Shown: in pieces, positions 11,724-22,500 of the stretch
Layout: each line of letters begins with the position of its first letter
Numbering within the stretch: the first letter of the stretch is position 1
From: CAVQNQ01 sp963714205
GTDB taxonomy: Bacteria > Acidobacteriota > Terriglobia > Bryobacterales > Bryobacteraceae
DNA length: 64,000 nucleotides
Assembly (NCBI GenBank): GCA_963714205.1
Contig: CAVQNQ010000003.1
Coordinates: 186,001 to 250,000, forward strand
Direction of reading: 5' to 3'
The notes under the pieces: model-generated
What the model was told of the DNA's origin: nothing
The model's database searches: none
The model's input: the letters and a program-made list of their open reading frames with translations, nothing else
Translations under genes and position numbers: made by a program

Positions 11724-12397
11724 GGCTCGTGTTGCTCGTTAAACCGCTTCAAGAACCAGATACCTACCCCGGCGCAGAGTACCATGACGATCCACCAGGC
11801 GTTCAGGGCAAGCAGTAGGGGCCAACCGCCTATGGCGGTAAGCGCAGTCAGGGAAGCCACGCCCTCATCGGACCTCAGCTCAACCTGGGGACCGAAGACT
11901 TTATAATGCCCCCAGATGAAAGCCTGAAATGCTGATTCAGACGGCAATTCAGGTATTGGTGGCAAGAGAAGCTTACCACTCTCTTCATGAAACTCCGGAG
12001 TTCGCCAAGCCCTGGCGGACCCGGTCGATTGGTTCAGAGGGCCTACCTCGATGCCCGCAAATGCAAGAAGACCCTCAACTGTCATACTAACGTTGTGTCG
12101 TACTGAGGGCCCGGCATTTGAAACAGTTATGACCAGAACCTCCTGGGGAGGCTCAAAAGCGGACGTCACACCCTTTTGAGATTTGCTAGCGATGTTCCTC
12201 ACGGAGGTGGGAAGGGTCCACGACTTTGTTATATCCGGTGGTAGCGAGAGGGCTTCGCAGTGAATGGTTGCCGCAAAAGGCGTGGGGGTCACGGCAAATC
12301 TGATGACCGGTATGATGATGAAGGCGACAAATGAGACGACACTGGCGAAGAGAGGAAACCAGTCGCGAAACTTTCTGGGGGGCATCGTCCGGCCCAT
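11717..12397 (-). CDS. Hypothetical protein with two terminal membrane helices
   Basis: A 226-residue protein that I do not recognise. It has a membrane helix near residues 14-37 (LFASVVSFVAFIIIPVI), then about 140 residues probably outside the membrane, with a strand-rich stretch (LVITVSNAGPSVRHNVSMTV). A second helix near 190-214 precedes a short basic tail (LKRFNEQ). This gives a hairpin topology with a central loop on one side of the membrane. The gene is first in a two-gene operon with the RDD protein (7-base overlap) and shares its A/T-richer composition. The start could also be the ATG four codons in. Confidence 0.6.
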   Translation of the reverse strand: MGRTMPPRKFRDWFPLFASVVSFVAFIIIPVIRFAVTPTPFAATIHCEALSLPPDITKSWTLPTSVRNIASKSQKGVTSAFEPPQEVLVITVSNAGPSVRHNVSMTVEGLLAFAGIEVGPLNQSTGSARAWRTPEFHEESGKLLLPPIPELPSESAFQAFIWGHYKVFGPQVELRSDEGVASLTALTAIGGWPLLLALNAWWIVMVLCAGVGIWFLKRFNEQHEPC

Positions 12398-12604
12398 TGT
12401 AGCGGGCTGCTAGGTCCAAATCCACGCCCCCGGCGCGGGCTGGTTGGTTTCCGGATGTTCCCCGGGGGCATCCTTCGGTTTGTCCGGGCGGGCGCGGCGC
12501 CCCAGCCTGCGGGACCTCCGGTCGGAAACCGGGCGAGCTAGAGCGCGGTCAACCCGTAATTTTTCCTTGCCAGTCTCCGCCTTTTCGAAGGACACTGAAA
12601 TTGC

Positions 12605-12612
12605 AAAGGAGA
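12605..12612 (+). promoter_or_regulatory. Strong ribosome binding site fixing the TTG start of speA
   Basis: The sequence AAAGGAGA lies 7-8 bases before the TTG at 12620. It is one of the best Shine-Dalgarno matches in the window. Since no in-frame ATG lies nearby, it decides the TTG start. Confidence 0.65.
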
Positions 12613-12619
12613 CGCGCAT

Positions 12620-14566
<1,947 letters not shown>

Positions 14567-14613
14567 CCGCGAAGTTTCTGAGTGAATTGATACCCCGGAC
14601 GCACTAAGCAGGT

Positions 14614-17118
14614 ATGCGCGTCCGACCCGGCTGTCTCACCGATCCTCTGGTGTGGCCCGTCGCCGGCATTGCCGCGGGCATCCTGGCCGGGCGTTTCGTT
14701 ACATTTGAGGCGTCCGAGCTTCTGGCGGCCGTCGCGGCGTTCCTGGCCCTGGGCGGCCTCGCCCTGTGGCGCCAGGCCAGAGCCCTGGCGGGCCTTTGCT
14801 GCCTGCTGGGATTCTTCTCCGCCGGCGCGCTCACGGCCCTCGCGCATGCGCCCGGCCCACCTCCCGAGCTGAACGTCTCCGGCCGCGAGATCGCGATCCT
14901 GGGCGGCTGCGTGGTCGAGCCGCCCGCTATCTCTGGCGAGCGCGAGCGCTTCATCCTGGAGCTCGAGCCGGGCGCGCGCGCCCAGGTGACGCTCTACACC
15001 AAGGATGCCGCGCCGCTTCCCCGGCTGCGCTATGGGCAGAAAATCGAGCTGGATGCTCGCGTGCGCCAGCCTCGCAACTACGGCAACCCCGGCGCATTCG
15101 ACTATCGGCGCTCTTTGGCCCGCCAGGAAATCTACTGGACCGCTTCCGGCGCCGCCGAAACCCTGCGCGTTCTGCCGGGGCGCTGCGGGTCGCTGGTGCA
15201 AAAGGCGGCCATGGACCTGCGCGCCGCGATCCTCGACCGCACCGGGCGCCTTTACGCCGGCAGTGACTATGAAACCGGCATGACCCAGGCGCTGCTCATC
15301 GGCCAGAACTACCAGCTCCAGCGCATCTGGACCGAGCAGTATCGCAACACCGGAACCTTCCACGTGCTGGTAATCTCGGGCACGCACGTGGCCATCCTGG
15401 CGGCCTTTTTTCTGTTCCTGCTGCGCATCTGCTTCGTGCCGGAGATGCCCGCGCTAGCCATCACGGTTCTGGCCGCCTGGCTCTATGCGATAGTGACCGG
15501 CGGCGGCGCACCCTGCGTGCGCTCGGCGGCGGGGCTCACGCTGGCCGCCGCGTGCCGGTACTTCTACCGCGACCGCCGGCCCATTAACCTGCTGGCGGGC
15601 GTGGCGCTGGCGTTCCTGGTGTTCGACCCCGAACAGCTCTTCGATTCCAGCTTTCAGCTCACCTTCCTGGCAGTGGCATTTTTGGGACTGTTCGCCGCGC
15701 CTCTCATCCGCGCCACTTCCGGGCCTTTGGGCCGCGGATTAGCGGATCTCGCCGACACCGGCCGCGACATGCATCTGGAACCGCGCGTGGCCCAGTTTCG
15801 CATCGAGATGCGCCTCCTGGCCGAGACGTTGTGGCGGGCGCTGCGGCTTCCCAAGCGCGCGGCCCGCCTGGTCGTCACCATTCCAGCGCGGCTGCTGTTC
15901 TTCTTTTGGGAGGTGGCGCTGGTTTCGGCGGTGGTGCAGGCGGGCATCGCGCTCCCTATGGTGGTCTACTTTCATCGCGTCGGAATCACCGGCCTTTCGG
16001 CCAACGCCTTCGCCGTGCCGATCATGGGGCTGGAGGTCCCGGTGGGATTCGTGGCGGTGGCCACCGGCTGGGGCTGGGTTGCCAGGATAGGATCGTGGCT
16101 GCTGGGACTCTCGCGTGCGATCGTCGGTTGGCACGCGGGCATCGAGCCGGCGTGGCGCGTTCCCATGCCACCGCTGTGGCTGGCGGTAGCCTTCCCGGCG
16201 GCCTTGATCGCGATAGCCGCGGCGCCCGGCCGGCGATGGCGTGCCGCTGCCGTGGTGGCCGCCGCCGCGCTGCTGGTGCTTCTGGTATGGAGCCCGTTTC
16301 CGCCCCTGATCCACCCGGGACGCCTGGAGATGACCGCCATCGACGTGGGCCAGGGCGACAGCATCCTGCTGGTATTCGCGAACGGCCAGCGCATGCTGGT
16401 GGATGGCGGCGGCATCCCGGCCTTCGGGCACCAGGCGCAGGCACGGCTCGATATCGGCGAAGATGTGGTGGCGCCCTACCTGTGGGAGCGGCGCTTCCAC
16501 TCGATCGACGTCATGGTGCTCTCCCACGCTCACGAGGATCATGCCGGTGGCCTGCCCGCGCTGATTGCCGATTTTCACCCGCGCGAGCTATGGACCGGCG
16601 TCACGCCCGCGAGCCCCGCCTGGGAGGCCGTGCGCGTTGCGGCCCTGCGCAACGGGACGCGCATCGTACCCCTTGAGGCGCCGCGCCGCCTGAAATTCGG
16701 CGGCGACGAGATCGCCGTGCTGGCGCCGCTGACCGGGTACACACCCTCGGACGTTCCCAAAAATAACGATTCCCTCGTGCTCGAGATTCTCCACGGCCGC
16801 CACGCCTTCCTGCTGAGCGGCGATATCGAAAGCCCCATCGAGCGGCGCATCCTGGAAGACGGCGAAATGCGGCCCGCCGACGTGCTCAAAGTGGCCCATC
16901 ACGGCAGCCGCACGTCCAGCACCCCAGCATTCCTGGATGCCGCCGCGCCCGCCTTCGCGGTGATCTCGGTGGGATTCGAGAACAGCTACGGGCATCCTAA
17001 CCGCGAAGTGATCGAGCGCCTCGCCGCGCGCCATGCCATGACGATGCGGACCGATGAAAACGGCCTGATCACGATTCTTAGCGATGGCCGCCGGATCGCG
17101 GTGGAGAATCCGGAATAG
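14614..17118 (+). CDS. comEC: ComEC/Rec2-type DNA uptake channel protein
   Basis: An 834-residue membrane protein. Two N-terminal helices flank an OB-like DUF4131 region (about 30-190). The competence channel domain (about 225-540) has the diagnostic HVLVISGTHVAIL stretch. A C-terminal metallo-beta-lactamase-fold domain (about 570-830) carries DVGQGDSIL, the metal-binding SHAHEDHAGG (about 636) and HHGSR (about 761). ComEC carries single-stranded DNA across the inner membrane, and the C-terminal domain is thought to degrade the non-transported strand. All key residues are intact, so natural transformation is possible; no other com genes are nearby. The 3' end overlaps the convergent xseA by 41 bases. 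Confidence 0.94.
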   Translation: MRVRPGCLTDPLVWPVAGIAAGILAGRFVTFEASELLAAVAAFLALGGLALWRQARALAGLCCLLGFFSAGALTALAHAPGPPPELNVSGREIAILGGCVVEPPAISGERERFILELEPGARAQVTLYTKDAAPLPRLRYGQKIELDARVRQPRNYGNPGAFDYRRSLARQEIYWTASGAAETLRVLPGRCGSLVQKAAMDLRAAILDRTGRLYAGSDYETGMTQALLIGQNYQLQRIWTEQYRNTGTFHVLVISGTHVAILAAFFLFLLRICFVPEMPALAITVLAAWLYAIVTGGGAPCVRSAAGLTLAAACRYFYRDRRPINLLAGVALAFLVFDPEQLFDSSFQLTFLAVAFLGLFAAPLIRATSGPLGRGLADLADTGRDMHLEPRVAQFRIEMRLLAETLWRALRLPKRAARLVVTIPARLLFFFWEVALVSAVVQAGIALPMVVYFHRVGITGLSANAFAVPIMGLEVPVGFVAVATGWGWVARIGSWLLGLSRAIVGWHAGIEPAWRVPMPPLWLAVAFPAALIAIAAAPGRRWRAAAVVAAAALLVLLVWSPFPPLIHPGRLEMTAIDVGQGDSILLVFANGQRMLVDGGGIPAFGHQAQARLDIGEDVVAPYLWERRFHSIDVMVLSHAHEDHAGGLPALIADFHPRELWTGVTPASPAWEAVRVAALRNGTRIVPLEAPRRLKFGGDEIAVLAPLTGYTPSDVPKNNDSLVLEILHGRHAFLLSGDIESPIERRILEDGEMRPADVLKVAHHGSRTSSTPAFLDAAAPAFAVISVGFENSYGHPNREVIERLAARHAMTMRTDENGLITILSDGRRIAVENPE

Positions 17119-18466
17119 CGGAGACCACGGCCTCCAGCGATCCGCGCGCCAGCCGCACGTGGATGCCCGATTCGGGAGGCGCCGCGGCGGCGTCCTTGAG
17201 GATCCCCGATTCGTTGGAGACGATGGCGTAGCCGCGCTCCAGAACCAGCAGCGGGCTCAACTGCGCGAGGCCCGCGGCAAGCTGCTCCCAGCCGGCCCGG
17301 CGGCGGGCCAGGCGCCGGCGCACGGTCTCCAGGGCGGCCGCGTGCAGGGCTTCCATGCGGCGGCGGCCGGCGGCCAGCCGCGGCCGCGTGTCGAACCGCG
17401 CCAGGCGCGCCTCCAGGCGCCGGCGCACGCGCTCGCGGGCGTCGAGCGTTGCGCGCAGACTCTCGCGCATGCGGTACCCCAGCTCGTCGATGCGCTGCTG
17501 GCCGCGGCCGATCCGGCGGTCGAGCAGGCCCATGGCGCGCTCGATGCCCTGCTGGCGCAGCCGCCGCTCGAGCATCGCCAGGCGATAGCGCAGGGCTTGC
17601 GCCGCCTTGGCGCGCGCCGCGGCCACGCGCTCGAGCAGATCGGCGCGCGTAGGAACCACCATTTCGGCGGCGGCCGAGGGAGTGGGCGCGCGCAAATCAG
17701 CCGCGAAATCGGCGATGGTCACATCCGTCTCGTGACCCACCGCGGAGACCACCGGCACCTCGCAGGCCACCATCGCGCGCGCCACGGCCTCTTCGTTGAA
17801 CGTCCACAGATCTTCGAGCGATCCGCCCCCGCGCCCCACGATCACCAGGTCCGCCCACTTCGAGCGGCTGAAGAACTGTATCCCGCGGCACACCTCCTCC
17901 ACCGATCCCTCGCCCTGCACCAGCGCCGGAAACACGCGGATATGCAGCCCGGGGAAGCGGCGCTCCAGGATCTGGAGCATGTCCGCGAGCACGGCCCCGC
18001 GCGGCGAGGTGACGATCCCGATGCGCCGCGGAAAGCGCGGCAGGGGCCGTTTACGCTGGGCGTCGAACAGGCCCTCGGCGGCCAGCTTCTTCTTGAGCTG
18101 CTCGAAGGCCAGTTGCAGCGCGCCCAACCCCTGGGGCTCGAGCGTCTCCACCAGCAACTGGTATTCGCCGCGCGCTTCGTAAACATCGATGCGCCCGCGC
18201 GCCAGCACCGCGAGGCCATCGCGCGGCTTGAACTTCCAGTAGCGGTGCGCGGAGCGGAAGGCCACGCACTTAACCTGGGCGTCACTCTCCTTGAGCGTGA
18301 AGTAGTAGTGGCCGCTGGCGGCCGCCTTCAGGCCGGAAATCTCGCCGGAAACCCAGATATCCTGAAAGCGCTCGTCAAGCGCCGCGCGGATGGCGGAGTT
18401 CAATTCGGCGACCGTGTAAATTCGGCGCTCGGGCGCCAGCGCAAAATCCAGCGCAAATTGCTCCAC
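17078..18466 (-). CDS. xseA: Exodeoxyribonuclease VII large subunit
   Basis: A 462-residue protein from the GTG at 18466. It has an N-terminal OB fold (about 17-112, with WVSGEISG and YYFTLKES) and a catalytic domain (about 135-345) containing GIVTSPRGAVLADML, GRGGGSLEDLWTFNEE and VGHETDVTIADFAADLRAPTPSAAAE in separate conserved blocks. A long Arg-rich coiled coil and a short C-terminal strand follow. With XseB it degrades single-stranded DNA. The GTG is chosen because the conserved fold starts a few residues later; the open frame continues upstream to 18673 with non-conserved sequence and no clear ribosome site. xseB is not in the window. Confidence 0.93.
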   Translation of the reverse strand: MEQFALDFALAPERRIYTVAELNSAIRAALDERFQDIWVSGEISGLKAAASGHYYFTLKESDAQVKCVAFRSAHRYWKFKPRDGLAVLARGRIDVYEARGEYQLLVETLEPQGLGALQLAFEQLKKKLAAEGLFDAQRKRPLPRFPRRIGIVTSPRGAVLADMLQILERRFPGLHIRVFPALVQGEGSVEEVCRGIQFFSRSKWADLVIVGRGGGSLEDLWTFNEEAVARAMVACEVPVVSAVGHETDVTIADFAADLRAPTPSAAAEMVVPTRADLLERVAAARAKAAQALRYRLAMLERRLRQQGIERAMGLLDRRIGRGQQRIDELGYRMRESLRATLDARERVRRRLEARLARFDTRPRLAAGRRRMEALHAAALETVRRRLARRRAGWEQLAAGLAQLSPLLVLERGYAIVSNESGILKDAAAAPPESGIHVRLARGSLEAVVSAIPDSPPRSGGHR

Positions 18467-18788
18467 CGAGCCATGGTATCGCGGATGGCGGAACGGGCCG
18501 GATGGATCTGCGGCTTCTCCGGACAAAATACGGTTGCTAATGATTTGACGTGCAAACGCTACCCGATTCGTGGTACATATGGATTGGAAGCAGCGGGTCC
18601 CGACCAGTTTTTGTACGCGCCTCGGGTGTTCCCGCGGTACCCTCCGGTAGTCCCACTCCAAACCGCCTGTCATCGATCCGTCAGACGGCCCATATTGGGG
18701 TGGTCCGTAAATTCATCACCCAGGCGCGCCGGAACTTGAGCCGTCGATTCGAATCATTTTCGTCCCGCTAGACGGAGTTCTTTTCCCC
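18467..18788. other. 322-base divergent gap between xseA and the zinc-ribbon gene
   Basis: This gap must hold the promoters of two divergent genes. The open frame upstream of the xseA start crosses most of it, but its peptide shows no conserved features. I see no tRNA-like fold, repeat or convincing -35/-10 pair. Confidence 0.5.
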
Positions 18789-19271
18789 ATGGACAGCGAT
18801 CGCAAGTACAGACAACCGGGGTACATGGATTCGGAGCGCGATTCCCGAGGCAATCGCGACGATCGTCCCAAACCTCAGGGGCCGCGTCCTCCCCTGGATA
18901 TTACCGGCCCACGGCTGCCGCGCCTGGTGCAGCACGTGGCCGCGTCCCGGTGTTTCAACTGTTCCACCGCCCTACCGGCCGGTGTGGATTTTAACGGCAG
19001 TTGCCCGAAATGCAACGCGGACCTGCACTGCTGCAAACAATGCTCGCACTTCGAACCCTCGACGCGGTTCCAGTGCCTGAAACCAATCCCCATGCGCATT
19101 CCCGTGAAGGATAAGAACAACGAGTGCGCGCTGTTCACCCCACGGGTAACCGTGGCGCGCGAAGGCACCAACAACGGTCCCTCGGTGGCGCCGCCCGTGC
19201 CGGCCGGTCCTCCCGCCCCGCGCAATCCCGAGGACGCCCGGAACGCCTTCGACCGGCTGTTTAAGAAGTAG
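18789..19271 (+). CDS. Zinc-ribbon hypothetical protein
   Basis: A 160-residue cytoplasmic protein with no membrane segment. A polar N-terminus rich in Arg, Asp and Pro (about 1-50) leads to a Cys-rich centre: CFNC (55-58), CPKC near 73, CCKQC near 81 and single Cys near 96 and 109. This could hold two zinc ions in a double ribbon. The tail is Pro/Ala-rich and ends in a basic helix (AFDRLFKK). The strict Cys pairing indicates a real gene, probably conserved in this lineage. Function unknown; nucleic acid or ribosome binding is a reasonable guess but is not shown by the sequence. Confidence 0.7.
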   Translation: MDSDRKYRQPGYMDSERDSRGNRDDRPKPQGPRPPLDITGPRLPRLVQHVAASRCFNCSTALPAGVDFNGSCPKCNADLHCCKQCSHFEPSTRFQCLKPIPMRIPVKDKNNECALFTPRVTVAREGTNNGPSVAPPVPAGPPAPRNPEDARNAFDRLFKK

Positions 19272-19588
19272 GGGATTTGCCCGAGAACCTCGGCCTGCGA
19301 AAGGCGATGGTCCGTCCAACCTGTGGCACGGCGATTGGGTTCTGTCGGTAATTACGCGAAAGAACGCGTCCAGACGAGTTGACCAGGTGTAGAATTGATG
19401 GTCGCCAGGAAGCCAAAACGGAATCCTGGCTAATCTGATCTAGTCGTGGAGATCCTTTTGTAATCGCAGACCCCTGCCGTGCATTTTTACTCGCGATCCT
19501 GGGGTTTGCAGGTAACAATAGCTTTACGACGCTGGTCAGCGGGGCGATTTCGGTTCAGTGCTGGGGAAGCCTTCTGGAGAGAGCGATC
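19272..19588. other. 317-base gap before the RHS gene with an inverted repeat
   Basis: No gene is seen. Two features stand out. CCAGGA (19405-19410) pairs with TCCTGG (19424-19429). A nine-base imperfect inverted repeat, GCAGACCCC (19466-19474) with GGGGTTTGC (19501-19509), has one G-U pair. Either could be part of an mRNA leader for the RHS gene. No known riboswitch consensus was recognised. Confidence 0.4.
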
Positions 19589-22500
19589 ATGTTTGGTAAT
19601 TTAAGATTTACGGGCCTGATTATTTTATTCTTCGCGGTGGCATCCGGCCCCCTGATGGCAAGCTCTTCGACCACCACCGCGGTCACACTCAATTTCAACT
19701 GCGCCGGGACATACAGCCTGTCTGGTACTACCGGAACGCTCGGGGGGTCGTGCAACGGCGGAACACTTTCGCCCTACGGCACGACCTCCTTGTCGGTGGC
19801 TGTAACGGCCACCTACACCGAGCCGGGCGGCACGCCCACATACTCCAACGTGCAGGGGACTTTTTCGTTTTCCATTTCGAGCGGCGGGACGTTCCAGGCT
19901 ACGTATGCGTCGGCCAGCGCAACCGCGGCGACCGGCGGCGGCGGGGTCACCATATCCGGAACCGCACCCTTGACTGCCGGCACGGGAGTTTTCCAGGGGG
20001 CTTCGGGATCGCTGACCATCAACGTCAGTGGCCTGTCCGCCGCGGGCGGCACGGGCCAGATGACGATCACGGGCAGCGGGTCCATCACCACGACCGGACT
20101 CCCGGCGCCCGCCGGCCCGGGGACGCTCGGCAACCCGACTGCTACCAATGGCATGTCCTGCGGTGACCCGGTCACCGTGAGCAACGGCAACGTGTACCAC
20201 CAGTTCCAGGACATGTGGCTGGCGGGACGCGGGCTGCCGATCCTCATCCTGCGGACGTACAACTCGCAGGCGGCGGCCACCGATTCGCCGTTCGGGTTCG
20301 GGTGGACGCACAGCTATCTGCGGTACCTGGTTATTAATGGCAATACGGTGGTGTATGTAGGCGAATCCGGAGGCGCGTACACATTTACAAACTCCGGAAC
20401 CTCCTATGTTTCGGCTTCCGGACTGGACGCCACCCTCACAGCCGGTTCCGGCGGCTATGTCCTGACCGAGCGGGCCGGCCCCGTCACGAGTTTCGATTCC
20501 ACCGGGCGAATGACATCCCTGGCGGATCCCAACGGTAACGCGCAGACCATGGCTTATGACTCTGCCGGGCGCCTGCAATCGATCTCCGACGCTGTGGGAG
20601 GCCAGGTGCAGTTCACCTACGACGCCTCGAACCACATTACGAGAATCAACGACCAGACCGGAAGGCAGGCCACGTTCCAGTACGACGCGTCGGGCAACCT
20701 GGTGGCCTCCACGGACCTGGCGGACAACCAGACCACCTATGCCTACTCCTCCGCTTCCGGGCAGACGCACTATATGCAGCAGATCGTTTTTCCGGGCGGC
20801 GGAACGAATTCGTTTGTATACGACTCGGCCGGGCGGCTCTCGAAGCTCACCGACCAGGGCGGCGGCGTCACGCAGATAGCATACGGCAACGGGACGACCA
20901 CGCTTACGGATGCGCGCGGCCACACCAGCACCTTCTCCTTCAATGCTTCCGGCAACATAACGTCCATCGCGCGCGACGACGGGTCCAGCCTGGCGCAAAC
21001 CTGGAACAGCGGTGCGCGCCTCGCCACGCGTACCGACGAATTGGGCTTCGTCACGAAGTTCAGCTACGACTCGCTGAGCCGCATGTCGAGCAAGACGGAC
21101 CCGCTGGGAAATGTGACCGGCATCGTCTACGATGCGGTCTCCGGCAAGATCGCGACCTTCACGGATCCGGCGAGCGGCGTGGTCCAGAACGAGTATGACG
21201 CCAAGGGGAACCTCCTGCAAACCGCGGATCCGGTGGGAGGCCAGACCAAGCGCACCTATGACGGCTACGGCCAACCGCTGACGGTGACTGATGCGGCCGG
21301 CCGTACGACTACCTACAGCTTCGACGCGCTAGGCAATCCCGTGACGATCAGCGACGCGATCGGTACGCTGGCCAAAGCGAGTTATGACGCGCTTCATCGC
21401 ATAGTAGGATCCACCGGCCCGACGGGCCAGGAACAGCAGTTCCAATATGACGCTCTGGGCCGCCAGATCCAGAAGACGGACCCGGTGCTGGGCGTGACGT
21501 CCTCCAGATGGGACGCGGCTGGTAATCTGGCCTCGGTGACGGGGCCCGGCTCAGCCTCAACCAGCTTCGGCTACGATGCGCTGGCGAACCTCACCCAGGT
21601 TACGGACGCGTTGGGCGGCATCACAAGCTACGAATACAAGCCCTCCGACTGCAACTGCTCGGTGGCCGGCCTGCTCACCGCGGCGCACGATGCCCGCGGG
21701 CAGATCACCCGGTTTACCTACGATTCGCAAGGCCGGATTATCACCGCGACGGACCCCTTGGGCAACACGCGCCATTACGCCTGGAACGGGCGCGGCGACC
21801 TCACCAGCGTAACCGACGAGAACGGCAACACCACGCAGTACCAATATGACGGGGCGCGGCGCCTGATCCGCGAGACCTATCCCGATGGATCGGCGCAGCG
21901 ATACACATGGGACGCCAACGGCAACCTGCTGACCGCCGTCAACGCCAACGTGACTCTCACGTTCACTTACGACGCGGCCGGCCGCACCACGTCCGTGAGG
22001 GATTCGCGCGGCCCGTTCACGGTTTCTTACGTTTACAACGCGGTGGGGCAGCGCACTTCCATGACGGCTCTCAACGGCGCCGTCACCCAGTACTCGTATG
22101 ACGCGGCCGGCAGGGTCGCGCAGATTGTCGCGCCGGGCGGTCAGACGTTCAGTTTCACATACGGCCCGGACCGGAACCGCAGCTCGCTGGCGCTTCCGAA
22201 TGGATTGACGGCCCAATACACCTACGATGGAGCCTCTCGGCCCACGAGCTTGAGATATCTAACCGGCGCTGGCGCGACGGTGGCGCAGTTCACCACGACC
22301 TATGACGCCGACGGGAACCGCGCCACAATCGCGGATTTATCCGGCACCCATCGTTTCCAATATGACAAGCTGCGCCGGCTGGCGGACGCCACCCATCCGG
22401 CGGCCGCCGAGGAAGTCTACTCCTATGACGCCGCCGGCAACCGCACCGGGGCCGTGAACGCCACCTATGACGCCGCCAGCCGCCTGTTAAGCTATGGCGG

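Noticed and set aside
17084..18739. Forward open frame opposite xseA
   Set aside because: Low-complexity His/Arg/Gln-rich product; xseA explains the coding signal.
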